Shown piece after piece: positions 52,836-62,413 of a stretch of 64,000 bases of DNA; the first letter of the stretch is position 1, and each line of letters starts with the position of its first letter. Position numbers and translations under genes: made by a program. The stretch is from Paenibacillus sp. 19GGS1-52 (GTDB lineage: Bacteria > Bacillota > Bacilli > Paenibacillales > Paenibacillaceae). Below the pieces are notes generated by a model. The model was not told the origin of the DNA. It did not search any database and worked only from the letters and a program-made list of their open reading frames with translations. The stretch spans positions 5,456,001 through 5,520,000 of the forward strand of contig NZ_CP059724.1 of assembly GCF_022369515.1 (NCBI RefSeq). Direction: 5' to 3'.

Positions 52836-54110
52836 TCAATTCTCCAAATAGGCCAAATCATATAAAAGTGCTGTCAGTACATTGAGCCCGGCAGCGAGCT
52901 GTTCCGGTGTTGAATACTCCTCTGGGGAATGGCTGATGCCAGCGCGGCTTGGCACAAATATCATCGCAGTGGGACATCGTGGTGCGAAGAGCTGGGCATC
53001 ATGCCCCGCACCGCTTACCATATTGCGGTATGTCCTGCCCTGACTCTGGCAAATGTCCTCCAGTACTCCGCACAGCCCGAGATCCATAGGAGCCGGAACT
53101 GTATTTAGCCTTGTAGTAATATCTATATCCAAGCCACGTCTCGCAGCAATCCCGTTAAGGGTTGCTAGAATGTAGATGCAAAAGTTCTCCAGTTCAGTTG
53201 CTTCACTATGGCGTATATCCAATGTAAACAGAACCTCACCCGGTATGACATTTGGTGTATTAGGAAATACCTCCAACCTGCCCGTTGTAGCCACGAGAGG
53301 AGCACCTGCTTCTGCTGCGGAGCGTTCCAGCACAACCAGCATTTCCGCTACACCGGCAAGTGCATCCTGCCGCATCGTCATGGGTGTCGTACCCGCATGG
53401 TTGGCGGTACCGCCAACCTTGACTACATAACGTCTTTGTCCGACAATCGCCTGCACAACGCCGATCTCTGTGCCAGTCTTTTCAAGTAAAATCCCCTGTT
53501 CAATATGCAGCTCCACAAAAGCACCGATATCATCTCTGACACCTGAACTCCCGTCAGTATCCTCATCAGCCTTTATTACTGTGTCGCTTTCCAAGCCGCA
53601 ATCTGCCATTGCAGTCTTCATCGTTATTCCATCAGCATCGGCGTTATCCTCTGCCTCACTTCCGTTATACATCCCATTAACATAACCAGAGCCCCAGTAA
53701 GTAAGTGGAAACCGGCTGCCCTCTTCTTCACAAAAGGAGACCACCTCCAGTGTTCGCAATGGCTGTCCAAAAGTTCGTCGCAGATAATGAAGCGCAGTCA
53801 TAGCAGCAGCTATTCCATAACTCCCATCATAATCTCCGCCATTCACAACAGTATCGATATGAGAACCAGTTAAGATTACCTTTTCTTCTGGCTTACGTCC
53901 ATTCAGCCGTCCATACACATTGCCAACCTTGTCAGCCCTAACCTCAAGACCGATCCGGGCCATTCTCTCCTGCAAAAAAGCTTGGGCCTGGCTCCACTCC
54001 GGTGTATACAGCAGTCTCGTAACCCCCGGCCCTGGAGCACTGAAGGCTGTCATTTCCTCAAGCAGCTTCAGCATTTCTAGGGTCGGTGCCTGAATTATAG
54101 GTGCGTTCAT
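52836..54110 (-). CDS. pucF: Allantoate amidohydrolase
   Basis: 424 aa, M20/AllC family. Motifs: VILTGSHIDTVVNGGDYDGS (metal His/Asp), VVSFCEEEGSRFPLTYWGSG (Glu), VELHIEQGILLEK, and GGTANHAGTTPMTMRQDALA. Close to the end, MVSGAGHDAQLFAPRCPTAM supplies the last metal His. It hydrolyses allantoate to ureidoglycine, CO2 and ammonia. Its start overlaps the allantoinase stop by 4 bp. Confidence 0.93.
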   Translation of the reverse strand: MNAPIIQAPTLEMLKLLEEMTAFSAPGPGVTRLLYTPEWSQAQAFLQERMARIGLEVRADKVGNVYGRLNGRKPEEKVILTGSHIDTVVNGGDYDGSYGIAAAMTALHYLRRTFGQPLRTLEVVSFCEEEGSRFPLTYWGSGYVNGMYNGSEAEDNADADGITMKTAMADCGLESDTVIKADEDTDGSSGVRDDIGAFVELHIEQGILLEKTGTEIGVVQAIVGQRRYVVKVGGTANHAGTTPMTMRQDALAGVAEMLVVLERSAAEAGAPLVATTGRLEVFPNTPNVIPGEVLFTLDIRHSEATELENFCIYILATLNGIAARRGLDIDITTRLNTVPAPMDLGLCGVLEDICQSQGRTYRNMVSGAGHDAQLFAPRCPTAMIFVPSRAGISHSPEEYSTPEQLAAGLNVLTALLYDLAYLEN

Positions 54111-55501
54111 ACGTTAAATAATCCCCCCCGTGCTTGCAGCCATTCCCCACTATCCGTCGACACCACTCCATCTTCAGCAGTATAGACAACTGTACCCCGG
54201 CAGATTGTAGCAGCTACCTTGCAGGAAAGGGTCATACCAATATAGGGACTATGCTTGTGGCGATACTTCAGGTCCTCTGCAGCAAGCGTATACGATTGTT
54301 GTGGATTCAGCAGAACCAAATCAGCATCAAGACTGAGGGCTATGGAGCCTTTGCGATCCTGTAATCCAAAGCGCTTAGCTGGCAACCCAGAGAGCAGCTG
54401 TGAAATCAACGTTATCGGTAACCCGCGTACGTTCACTCCTTCATGGAACATCAGCTCCAGACTGCTCTGCGCACCGGAGATGCCACCCCAGGCTTCAGAA
54501 AAAGAAAGCCCAGGCGCAACCTTAAGCTCTGTTGGGCAAGGGGAATGATCCGACGCGATGAGGTCAATTTTGCCTTGAGCCAATACCTCCCATAACTTCT
54601 CTTGCTCCTCCGTACTTCTCAGTGGCGGTGCGCATTTGGCTACGGGTCCGAGATCTTCCATATGTGTTTCATTCAAGATTAGATAATGGGGACATGTTTC
54701 TGCCGAAACATCCAGCCCGCGTTGCTTGGCATCATAAATCATTTCGATGGCTGCGGCTGTACTAATATGAACAAAATGCAGACGGCACCCTGTTCGTTCA
54801 CTATAGAATAGCGCTCTGGCCACGGCTTCCCATTCTGCTTCAGGCGGACGAGAAGCCACGAAATCGCGCGCGCTGTTCAAGCCATTACGCAGCGCATCTG
54901 CCGACAACGCAGCAGTGATATCCTCACTTTCCGCATGCAGGGCCAGAATTCCACCAAGCGAGGCGATTTTCTTCATCCCTTGATATAGGGTATCATCATC
55001 TACCTCACGGAACCGCCCCTCACCCTCGCCCCCAGGATTGGACAAAAAAGCCTTAAACCCCGTAACTCCAGCCGCTGACAACTCCTCTAGATCTTCCAGA
55101 TTGCCGGGAACAAGACCGCCCCACAATACGTAGTCTACTGCGGAGTTCCCGGCTGCGGCTTCTGCTTTGAGGACAAGTGCCGCCTTGTTCACCGTGGGTG
55201 GATTCCCATTTAAGGGCATATCCGCATAAGTCGTACATCCGCCAGCCGCCAGTGCCGCCGAACCGCTGCTAAAGCCTTCCCAATGTCCAAAATTCGGTTC
55301 ATTAAAATGAACATGCATATCTATCATACCTGGCAGCACATATAATCCTGTTGCGTCGATGACCTTGGTATCCGGAGAAATATGAAGCTGTTCGCCTAAT
55401 GCGACGATCTTCCCAGCAATCACTCCAACATCCAAACCCAGCACTTCATCAGGCAGCACTACATTCCCATTCTTGATTACAAGCTCATACATATCCTTCA
55501 T
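54107..55501 (-). CDS. pucH: Allantoinase
   Basis: 464 aa, cyclic amidohydrolase. Motifs: YVLPGMIDMHVHFNEPNFGH (HxH), GGCTTYADMPLNGNPPTV, GFKAFLSNPGGEG (carbamylated Lys), ILALHAESEDI, LHFVHISTAAAIEMI and LIASDHSPCPTELK. It opens the allantoin ring to allantoate. The upstream 5-hydroxyisourate hydrolase gene is 30 bp away; AAGGAG lies before the start. Confidence 0.94.
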   Translation of the reverse strand: MKDMYELVIKNGNVVLPDEVLGLDVGVIAGKIVALGEQLHISPDTKVIDATGLYVLPGMIDMHVHFNEPNFGHWEGFSSGSAALAAGGCTTYADMPLNGNPPTVNKAALVLKAEAAAGNSAVDYVLWGGLVPGNLEDLEELSAAGVTGFKAFLSNPGGEGEGRFREVDDDTLYQGMKKIASLGGILALHAESEDITAALSADALRNGLNSARDFVASRPPEAEWEAVARALFYSERTGCRLHFVHISTAAAIEMIYDAKQRGLDVSAETCPHYLILNETHMEDLGPVAKCAPPLRSTEEQEKLWEVLAQGKIDLIASDHSPCPTELKVAPGLSFSEAWGGISGAQSSLELMFHEGVNVRGLPITLISQLLSGLPAKRFGLQDRKGSIALSLDADLVLLNPQQSYTLAAEDLKYRHKHSPYIGMTLSCKVAATICRGTVVYTAEDGVVSTDSGEWLQARGGLFNV

Positions 55502-55531
55502 GAAGCGGTCATCTCCTTCTTCTAGTATCCT

Positions 55532-55927
55532 CTAGCTGCCCCGATACGTACTGTACCCTCCGGGAGCAACAAGAAGAGGCACATGGTAATGGTCCATAAC
55601 GTTAGTTATATTAAAACGAATAGGTATTTGTTCGAGAAAAAAAGGAGCCACAACCTCCATCTCATCTTTAGCACTCGTTGAGTCCGTACCCAGCCTAGAC
55701 TGGGTGTTGCGAAAATAATCACCAGCCATAAACAACAGCTCGTAGCTTCCAGTTTCCATCTCGGTGCCTTCCAGTAGTGGCTTATCAAGTCTGCCATCAG
55801 CATTGGTTACAACCTCAAGCAGTAGCCTTCTTTGACTACTCTCAAGCCACCAAAGCTGAAGTACCAAACCTGCTGCTGGAAGCCCCTGAGACAGATCAAG
55901 CACATGTGTAGTCAGCCGTCCGCTCAT
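55532..55927 (-). CDS. pucM: 5-hydroxyisourate hydrolase (transthyretin-like)
   Basis: 131 aa. N-terminal RLTTHVLDLSQGLPAAG (catalytic His), central TNADGRLDKPL, and the C-terminal signature HYHVPLLVAPGGYSTYRGS, with the YRGS tetrapeptide that marks the enzyme and not the hormone carrier. It hydrolyses 5-hydroxyisourate to OHCU. It overlaps the OHCU decarboxylase gene by 4 bp. Confidence 0.95.
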   Translation of the reverse strand: MSGRLTTHVLDLSQGLPAAGLVLQLWWLESSQRRLLLEVVTNADGRLDKPLLEGTEMETGSYELLFMAGDYFRNTQSRLGTDSTSAKDEMEVVAPFFLEQIPIRFNITNVMDHYHVPLLVAPGGYSTYRGS

Positions 55928-56454
55928 GATAGGGTTCCTCCATCCATTAGCAGATCCTGCAGGCGGAACTTGGTTATTGCGCCAATTTCATATAGCGCCT
56001 GCTCCCATTCCTCCTGTAGCGAACGGTTTACTCTCTCTGATATGGCATTCATAATATCCTCTTTGATTTTACCTCTTACAGCTAAAATGAAAGGAAAATG
56101 GAATGTATCTGTGTACTTTTTATTCAAATCATTCAATAACGTGAATTCTTCAGGGGATAGCTGATCTAGACCGGCTCCCTGTTGCTCCGCCGCAGACAAC
56201 GGGCTAACCTGCAGTTTCGTAGCTAGATCCGGGTGGGCTCTCAGCAGGGCTTCGACTTGGCTCCGTTCAGCTGTCCTTGCTATTTCCAACATAGTGTCAT
56301 GCAATTGGCCCACTGATCGAAAGGGGCTATGCTGGAAAGCTCCTTCTGCTACCCAGGGCGAATGCTCAAAAATCCCCCCAAGACTTTCCACAAATTCCGT
56401 CCTGCTCATGTTATTAATCCTATCCAATGTTACGGAAGATGCAGACATCCCCAT
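55924..56454 (-). CDS. uraD: OHCU decarboxylase
   Basis: 176 aa, ATG behind GGAGGTGGCTTAAT. FVESLGGIFEHSPWVAEGAF, LLRAHPDLA (catalytic His) and KKYTDTFHFPFILAVRGK (product-binding) follow the family. It forms S-allantoin from OHCU. In B. subtilis this domain is fused to urate oxidase in PucL; here it stands alone and no uricase is next to it. Confidence 0.93.
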   Translation of the reverse strand: MGMSASSVTLDRINNMSRTEFVESLGGIFEHSPWVAEGAFQHSPFRSVGQLHDTMLEIARTAERSQVEALLRAHPDLATKLQVSPLSAAEQQGAGLDQLSPEEFTLLNDLNKKYTDTFHFPFILAVRGKIKEDIMNAISERVNRSLQEEWEQALYEIGAITKFRLQDLLMDGGTLS

Positions 56455-56624
56455 ATTAAGCCACCTCCGTCACTCATATTATTGAAAATATGCAATTATA
56501 TTCCTGATTAGATGAAGAAAAATCCAGTTTCTTGTATTCACAACATCTATCAGTATCGCTGCCCAAATCCCGTTAGCCTGCCCTGCTTTTAGATGTACGA
56601 AATGCAATTACTGGATTGATAAGT

Positions 56625-57554
56625 TTAAAACCGTTGTTCGCGAATATAAGGTACTCCCAACGCTTCCGGTGTTCCGGAAGGTTTATTGCGGTTGCGATAA
56701 CCCAGGTACATTAATACCAATATGGTTACAATGTACGGAATCATTTTGAGGAAATAAGACGGAACCACACTTCCTAACAGTTGGATACGGAAGCCCAGCG
56801 AGTCCAATGCACCGAAGAAATAAGCGCAGAATAACGCACGCAGCGGATTCCATCTAGCGAAAATAACCAACCCAACCGCGATCCAGCCACGACCCGCAGT
56901 AAGCCCTTCATTCCAGGTTGGTGCGTAAGCCAGCACCATATCGGCACCAGCAAGACCAATTAAAGCCGCACCGGCTATAACATAACTGTAACGGATCAGT
57001 TGGACGCGAATTCCCATAACATCTGCCGTAGCGGGGCTATCCCCAACCGCCCGCAAATGCAGGCCCCATGACGTACGGTGAATTAGCAGATGCAGTACTA
57101 ATACTAACAAGAGGCTGAACCATGTCAAGTAATCCATGTTGCTGAATATTTTTCCGATTACAGGAATCGGCTCCAACCAGCTCAGGTGCAGCTTAGGCGA
57201 TGTTCCCGGCAGTGGAATACCGCTGATTGGCTTACCCAGATAGGCGCTCAGCCCGCTGCCAAACAAAGTCATGGCAAGTCCTGACATCGTCTGGTTCGCC
57301 CTTAGCGTGACACATAAGAATGAATGCAGCAGACCCAGCACAGCGGTCACCGCCACCGTAGCCAGCAATGCGACAATCAGACTACCGGAGCGGATATAGA
57401 CGATACAAGTGATCACCGCCCCCATCAGCATGAGCCCTTCGGCACCCAACTGGATAATTCCAGCACGTTCGTTCAGAATTCCGCCCAGTGTCGCCAATAA
57501 CAGCGGCGTTCCTGCGGAAATTGCAGCTATTAATAACTGTGTAGTAAAATCCAT
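56625..57554 (-). CDS. nupQ: Nucleoside-type ABC permease (NupQ/YufQ-like)
   Basis: 309 aa, about eight membrane helices. The opening LIAAISAGTPLLLATLGGIL then NERAGIIQLGAEGLMLMGA is the hallmark of the BMP-associated permeases. It forms the pore with the 371-aa permease, 28 bp upstream. The family moves nucleosides or purines; in a purine-degradation cluster the cargo may be a purine nucleoside or base. Confidence 0.85.
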   Translation of the reverse strand: MDFTTQLLIAAISAGTPLLLATLGGILNERAGIIQLGAEGLMLMGAVITCIVYIRSGSLIVALLATVAVTAVLGLLHSFLCVTLRANQTMSGLAMTLFGSGLSAYLGKPISGIPLPGTSPKLHLSWLEPIPVIGKIFSNMDYLTWFSLLLVLVLHLLIHRTSWGLHLRAVGDSPATADVMGIRVQLIRYSYVIAGAALIGLAGADMVLAYAPTWNEGLTAGRGWIAVGLVIFARWNPLRALFCAYFFGALDSLGFRIQLLGSVVPSYFLKMIPYIVTILVLMYLGYRNRNKPSGTPEALGVPYIREQRF

Positions 57555-57582
57555 GGGTTAAACTCCTTCCTATTGTTTCAAA

Positions 57583-58698
57583 CTATGCGTTCCGGCGTAT
57601 GCGGAAACGATGAATCATATCGCCGGCAATCAGGAAAAACAGGATGGAGCCCTGCAGCATTTCCGAAATAGACGAAGGCAATCCTATGGTCTGAACACTA
57701 AAGCCGCCGACGATCAGGCCACCGAACAGGATAGATGTAACTATTAGGCCAACGGGATTCAGCTTGGCGAGCCATGCGACTATAATAGCCGTGTATCCAT
57801 AACCTGGAGAGATGCCCTGCATTAGCTTATGGGTAACACCAGATACCTCAGCCATTCCGGCTATACCTGCCAGTCCACCGCTGATTAGCATTACGATAAT
57901 AATATGTCGTTTGATATGAATGCCTGCATAACGAGCAGCCGTGGGATTGGCTCCAATCAATTTAAGCTCGTAGCCCCACTTGGTAAATTTGATCATCAAA
58001 TAATAAATAATTACAGCAACAAGACCAAACAACAGCCCTATATGCAGTCTCGACGTTCCGAGAACAGGTAACGACTGGGCATCCGTGAACATGGGGGACC
58101 CGGGGAAATTAAAGCCCTTTGGATCTTTCCAGGGGCCAAACACCACATAATCAAGTGCCAGCAAAGCCACATAATTCAGCATCAACGAAGTAATCAGCTC
58201 ATTGACCCCAAAATGCGTCCGTGGAACCGCAGTCAGTAGACCCCAAAACGCTCCAGCGGCAAAACCGAACACCAGCATCAGCGTGATTGCCCAGAACGAA
58301 GGCAAATCCGGAAAATAAATCGTTACTGCCGTCGCAGCCATCGCACCCACTGTAAGCTGACCTTCGGCTCCAATGTTCCAGACCGATATACGGTAGGCTA
58401 CAGCAATTCCAAGACCGCACAAGAGCAATGGGATCGCTTTAACCATTGTTTCAGTGAATCCATAGGCAGTCCCGAAAGCGCCATGGAACATTTTTTGATA
58501 TACCGTAACCGGACTCATGCCATTTGCAGCAATAAAGATGGCACACAGCAGCAATGCCAGAATGACAGAGAGAATCGGTGTCCACCATGGGGAGCGAATC
58601 CGGCTTGAATCATATTCCAAGCGAAAAGACATCCGTTTTGCGGGTTTTGCGGGAGTAGGCTCGAGTACTGCAGTATTACTTACATCTTTTGGACTCAT
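57583..58698 (-). CDS. nupP: Nucleoside-type ABC permease (NupP/YufP-like)
   Basis: 371 aa, about ten membrane helices. VYQKMFHGAFGTAYGFTETM and GAEGQLTVGAMAATAV are typical of this permease group. Overlaps the ATPase gene by 4 bp (ATGA). Confidence 0.87.
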   Translation of the reverse strand: MSPKDVSNTAVLEPTPAKPAKRMSFRLEYDSSRIRSPWWTPILSVILALLLCAIFIAANGMSPVTVYQKMFHGAFGTAYGFTETMVKAIPLLLCGLGIAVAYRISVWNIGAEGQLTVGAMAATAVTIYFPDLPSFWAITLMLVFGFAAGAFWGLLTAVPRTHFGVNELITSLMLNYVALLALDYVVFGPWKDPKGFNFPGSPMFTDAQSLPVLGTSRLHIGLLFGLVAVIIYYLMIKFTKWGYELKLIGANPTAARYAGIHIKRHIIIVMLISGGLAGIAGMAEVSGVTHKLMQGISPGYGYTAIIVAWLAKLNPVGLIVTSILFGGLIVGGFSVQTIGLPSSISEMLQGSILFFLIAGDMIHRFRIRRNA

Positions 58699-60227
58699 AC
58701 TGCGCTCCCCTCTCTGCCCCTAATACCAGCCATTAATAAACCAATGGTCTGTCTATCTGCGTCTTCATGAGTTTCTTCACCAATAATCGAGCCGTTATAA
58801 ATGACCAGTATCCGGTCAGAAAGCTGAAGCAATTCATCCAGATCCTCTGAGATCAGCAGCACACCGCTGCCCGAGCTGCGCAGCTCCATCAACAGATCAT
58901 GAACACCTGCAGTTGCGCCTACGTCCAGTCCTTGAGTCGGGTGAACAGCGACCATCAACTTGGGGCGATGACTGATTTCACGAGCGAACAGCAGCTTCTG
59001 CTGGTTACCGCCTGACATCTGTTGCACCGGTGTATCCAGCTCGGCTGTTTTGACGTTGAAGCGTTCAACCAGTTCTTGTGACCATATCCGGTTCTTTGCT
59101 GCCTTCAGGAACCCGAACCTGGAATGCTCTTCACTGCGGTAGGACTTGAACAACAGGTTATCTACAGAGCCTAGTCGTCCGGCTAAACCACTCTTCATCC
59201 GGTTCTCTGGCACATGGGAAATACCGGAATCAATTGCACCCCGTACCGAGGCTGATTTTACTGTATTGCCATCAAACGTAATTTCTCCGTTCTTCCATGT
59301 CCTAAGCCCCGTCAACACTTCTGCCAGCTCCTTCTGCCCATTGCCAGCTACACCGGCTACACCTACTATTTCTCCATTGCGTACACTCAGAGACAATCCA
59401 TCCAGAGCCTTGCGGCCATGATCGGCGAATACATCAAGGTCCTTCACAACAAGCAGTGTTTCACCTTCCGTAATCTCCCGCTCCTGCCGGGTGATCGTCA
59501 CTTCTCTACCTACCATCAGGCGGGCCAGCTCCAGCTCATCCGTGTCTGCCGTTGTTAGTGTAGCGATCATTTTCCCTTTGCGCATGACGGAAATACGGTC
59601 TGAAGAGGCCATAACCTCTTTCATTTTATGGGTGGTCATGATCACTGTCTTTCCTTCACGCTTCATGACCTGCAGTGTCTCGAATAGTTGTTCCGCCTCG
59701 CCTGGAGTTAGAACAGAAGTCGGCTCATCCAAAATAATAATATCAGCGCCGCGGTACAGCGTCTTCACAATTTCAACACGCTGCTGTTCTCCTACAGATA
59801 ACTGCCAGATAGGGCGATCTACCGGGAATTTCAGTCCAAAACGCTCTGCCAGCGCCTCAATCTCTTTATGTTTGTTCTTGATCCATTTGCTTCCGCGCCA
59901 GAAAGACGACTTTTCGCCAAGCACGATATTTTCCGCTGCCGTGAGACTTTGCACCAGTCTGAAGTTCTGAAACACCATGCCGACGCCGAGCTGTGCCGCA
60001 TCCTTGGGGGAACGAATTTTGGCAATTTTACCGTGAATGAGGATTTCTCCTTCATCTGCTCTATATACGCCAGACAGCATGCTCATGACCGTGCTCTTAC
60101 CTGCACCATTCTCACCAAGCAGCGCGTGAATCTCACCCGCATTTGCCGAAAAGTCGACTTGATCGCTTGCCGTCACTGAACCGAATTTCTTCACAATCCC
60201 TTGCAGTTCAACCGAATGTTCCTGCAT
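58695..60227 (-). CDS. nupO: Nucleoside-type ABC ATPase with two cassettes (NupO/YufO-like)
   Basis: About 510 aa; GGAGGCGTTCATTG precedes the ATG at 60225-60227 (MQEHSVELQGIV), though the frame runs to 60302. Cassette 1 has Walker A ALLGENGAGKSTVM and signature LSVGEQQRVEIVKTL with IIILDEPTSVL. Cassette 2 has the degenerate GVAGNGQKELAEVL and signature MSGGNQQKLLFAREI, as usual for RbsA/NupO-type proteins. It drives purine or nucleoside uptake. Confidence 0.92.
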   Translation of the reverse strand: MQEHSVELQGIVKKFGSVTASDQVDFSANAGEIHALLGENGAGKSTVMSMLSGVYRADEGEILIHGKIAKIRSPKDAAQLGVGMVFQNFRLVQSLTAAENIVLGEKSSFWRGSKWIKNKHKEIEALAERFGLKFPVDRPIWQLSVGEQQRVEIVKTLYRGADIIILDEPTSVLTPGEAEQLFETLQVMKREGKTVIMTTHKMKEVMASSDRISVMRKGKMIATLTTADTDELELARLMVGREVTITRQEREITEGETLLVVKDLDVFADHGRKALDGLSLSVRNGEIVGVAGVAGNGQKELAEVLTGLRTWKNGEITFDGNTVKSASVRGAIDSGISHVPENRMKSGLAGRLGSVDNLLFKSYRSEEHSRFGFLKAAKNRIWSQELVERFNVKTAELDTPVQQMSGGNQQKLLFAREISHRPKLMVAVHPTQGLDVGATAGVHDLLMELRSSGSGVLLISEDLDELLQLSDRILVIYNGSIIGEETHEDADRQTIGLLMAGIRGREGSAV

Positions 60228-60263
60228 CAATGAACGCCTCCTTTCCCACTCTCGTTGTAGTAC

Positions 60264-60304
60264 GGGTGGGGAAGGTCCCTGACTATAAGGAACCCGCCCC
60301 ACCC
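60264..60304 (-). promoter_or_regulatory. Intercistronic stem-loop between nupN and nupO
   Basis: GGGTGGGG (60264-60271) pairs with CCCCACCC (60297-60304), with partial inner pairing. There is no T-run. In such importers, a stem behind the binding-protein gene usually protects its mRNA or lowers expression of the distal genes. Confidence 0.65.
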
Positions 60305-60336
60305 ATAGGTGTGCATAAATATATTATTTGAGACTA

Positions 60337-61503
60337 TTATTGAGGGATGGTTCCTTCTACACCTTTGACAAGCCAGTTCATAGCAAGCACTTCTTCAAGT
60401 GTCAGCTTTTGGCCTTCTTGGACCTTAACATTGCCTGCATTGTCGGAGATTGGACCTGTGAAGACATCGAGATCACCACTGATGATTTTGGCCTTGGCCT
60501 CCTCTACCAGCTTCTTCACGTCATCCGGAACCTTATTGCCAAAAGGAGCAATATCGATCATACCGTCCGTCATATCGCCGGAGTACTGTTCGCTCTTCCA
60601 AGTACCATCCATTACGGATTGTACAGCTTTCACATAATAAGGGCCCCAATTCCATACTGGGTTAGTCAAATAATTGTCTGGAGCGTATTTGCTCATGTCA
60701 GAGTCATTCCCCCCGGCAAAAGCACCACGTTCCGCAGCTGCCTGCAGCGTAGCCGGTGAATCCTGATAAGCCAGAAGCACGTCTGCACCTTTGTCCAGCA
60801 AGCTGATTGCTGCCTGACGCTCTGTCGTTGGATCATACCAGGTATTTGTCCATACTACGCTTACTTTAACATCAGGGTTAACACTTTGTGCCCCAAGGGT
60901 AAAGGCATTAAGGTTATAAATAACCTCGCTGATTGGAAAAGCCCCTACATAACCCAATTGGTTGTTCTTGGTCATTTTTGCTGCTGCAATACCCGTCAGA
61001 TAGCTGCCTTCATAGTTCTTACCGAAATAAGTACCCATGTTCTCAGATGTCTTGTAACCGGAAGCATGCATGAATTTTACATTAGGAAACTTCTTGGCCA
61101 CATTAAGGGTAAAGTCCATATATCCAAAGCTTGTTGTGAATACGATATCATGGGATTGTGCAAGCTCCGTGATAATGCGTTCAGCATCGGCACTTTCTGG
61201 AACATTCTCTACGAAGTCTGCTTTAATGCCAAGCTCCTTCTCCATATACAGTCGGCCTTGATCATGCTGATACGTATAACCGCCGTCACCTGGAGGACCG
61301 ATATAGACAAAAGCAACTGTTGGCTTCTTAGCCGCCGGCTCGGTTGTTGCTGCCGGTGCCTCTGTTGCTGCATTTGCTGCAGGCGCTTCGGTCGCATTAG
61401 CATTAGACGCAGCGTTATTATTGCCGCCACAACCTGCCAGAACCACCGCCAATAGGAATATTAATACGAAACTGAAAGAAAATACCCGACCCCTTTGTAT
61501 CAT
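60337..61503 (-). CDS. nupN: BMP-family nucleoside/purine-binding lipoprotein (NupN-like)
   Basis: About 388 aa; GGAGGAGAATT precedes the ATG at 61501-61503. The lipobox VVLAGCGGNN is followed by an Asn/Ala/Thr/Pro linker. The BMP fold has PTVAFVYIGPPGDGGYTYQH, IVFTTSFGYMDFTLN and GAFPISEVIYNLNAFTLGAQ. It catches nucleosides or related purines outside the cell for NupOPQ. First gene of the importer-puc transcript. Confidence 0.92.
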   Translation of the reverse strand: MIQRGRVFSFSFVLIFLLAVVLAGCGGNNNAASNANATEAPAANAATEAPAATTEPAAKKPTVAFVYIGPPGDGGYTYQHDQGRLYMEKELGIKADFVENVPESADAERIITELAQSHDIVFTTSFGYMDFTLNVAKKFPNVKFMHASGYKTSENMGTYFGKNYEGSYLTGIAAAKMTKNNQLGYVGAFPISEVIYNLNAFTLGAQSVNPDVKVSVVWTNTWYDPTTERQAAISLLDKGADVLLAYQDSPATLQAAAERGAFAGGNDSDMSKYAPDNYLTNPVWNWGPYYVKAVQSVMDGTWKSEQYSGDMTDGMIDIAPFGNKVPDDVKKLVEEAKAKIISGDLDVFTGPISDNAGNVKVQEGQKLTLEEVLAMNWLVKGVEGTIPQ

Positions 61504-61566
61504 AATTCTCCTCCTCCAATGCAATCTCTCATAATGGCTACAGCCAATAATGTATCTCTACTATAC

Positions 61567-61587
61567 TTACGCATAGTCGCTACGTAA
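61567..61587. promoter_or_regulatory. Small inverted repeat in the nupN leader
   Basis: TTACG (61567-61571) and CGTAA (61583-61587) form a short palindrome between pucB and the nup-puc operon. A TATGAT -10 lies upstream on the minus strand (near 61611-61617), without a good -35, which suggests an activator. PucR is the obvious candidate; the known B. subtilis PucR box is not evident. Confidence 0.35.
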
Positions 61588-61695
61588 ATTTATATAACAT
61601 ACGTTTGTATCATACTATAAAAAAAATCACTTTTCTTGTGCTTTATGCACGAAAGGCGGCGAAAAACTACTTAAAATATGTGATATTTTATAACA

Positions 61696-62346
61696 TTAAT
61701 CTGGAAATCGAGCTAATCTACCCTCTTTCCAGTTCCTCAGATTCCATTCTTCACAAGTTTCATCGAATTCCCGTTGCATGTCAGCATCCATAAAAGAGTG
61801 ATTAGAATTTGTCTCCAGAGTAATCCCCTTATAATCAGGCGAATGCAGAATTCCAACTGCTCCATTGTCCCCATCCAGACCCTGAAGCACAGGAAACAGG
61901 GCACTGGAGAACAATGTAGGAGGCATACCCGAACCTTGATTAGGGCTAGCTACAAAATCCAGCTCTGGTGATTGTTCAAAGGTTTCTATTAATCGATTCA
62001 CCAAAGTCGTAGTAATAAAAGGTTGATCCGCTAACGCTACAATAACTGCATCTGGCTGCATAGGCAGCACAGCATTAAGTCCACAGCGCAGCGAGAAAGA
62101 CAACCCCAAGTGAGCAGTCAGACAAGTTTCAGTACGTCTAGCCCCCATTTTGCCCACAGTGGGGGGCAGCCATGTTAGTGTATCATCGGCCCGTACTACA
62201 ACAATTAGCGGCTCCAAGTTACATCGGTCCAGTTCACTAAGGATGACGCTCCTGAGAGAAGCCTCCTGCGACAGCTGGAGTAAGATCTTTGACTCTCTCA
62301 TCCGCCTGTTCTGCCCCGCCGCCAGATATATTCCTGCTATTTTCAT
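61696..62346 (-). CDS. pucB: MobA/MocA-like nucleotidyltransferase (PucB)
   Basis: About 216 aa; AAAGGAGGGGGAAAC precedes the ATG at 62344-62346. IAGIYLAAGQNRRMRESKIL is the GxGxRM nucleotide-binding start, and VIVALADQPFITTTLVN then SPNQGSGMPPTLFS are family motifs. This type attaches a nucleotide to molybdopterin for xanthine dehydrogenase. Placed next to pucR, it points to a xanthine dehydrogenase elsewhere, probably just beyond this window. Confidence 0.85.
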   Translation of the reverse strand: MKIAGIYLAAGQNRRMRESKILLQLSQEASLRSVILSELDRCNLEPLIVVVRADDTLTWLPPTVGKMGARRTETCLTAHLGLSFSLRCGLNAVLPMQPDAVIVALADQPFITTTLVNRLIETFEQSPELDFVASPNQGSGMPPTLFSSALFPVLQGLDGDNGAVGILHSPDYKGITLETNSNHSFMDADMQREFDETCEEWNLRNWKEGRLARFPD

Positions 62347-62413
62347 GTTTCCCCCTCCTTTATAGAAGTTTACGTGACCTGCCCATCTAACCCGTATCAT
62401 TCCAGCGATTTTT

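Noticed and set aside
61504..61695. Purine riboswitch upstream of the nucleoside importer
   Set aside because: The conserved loop sequences of the purine aptamer and a following terminator are not present.
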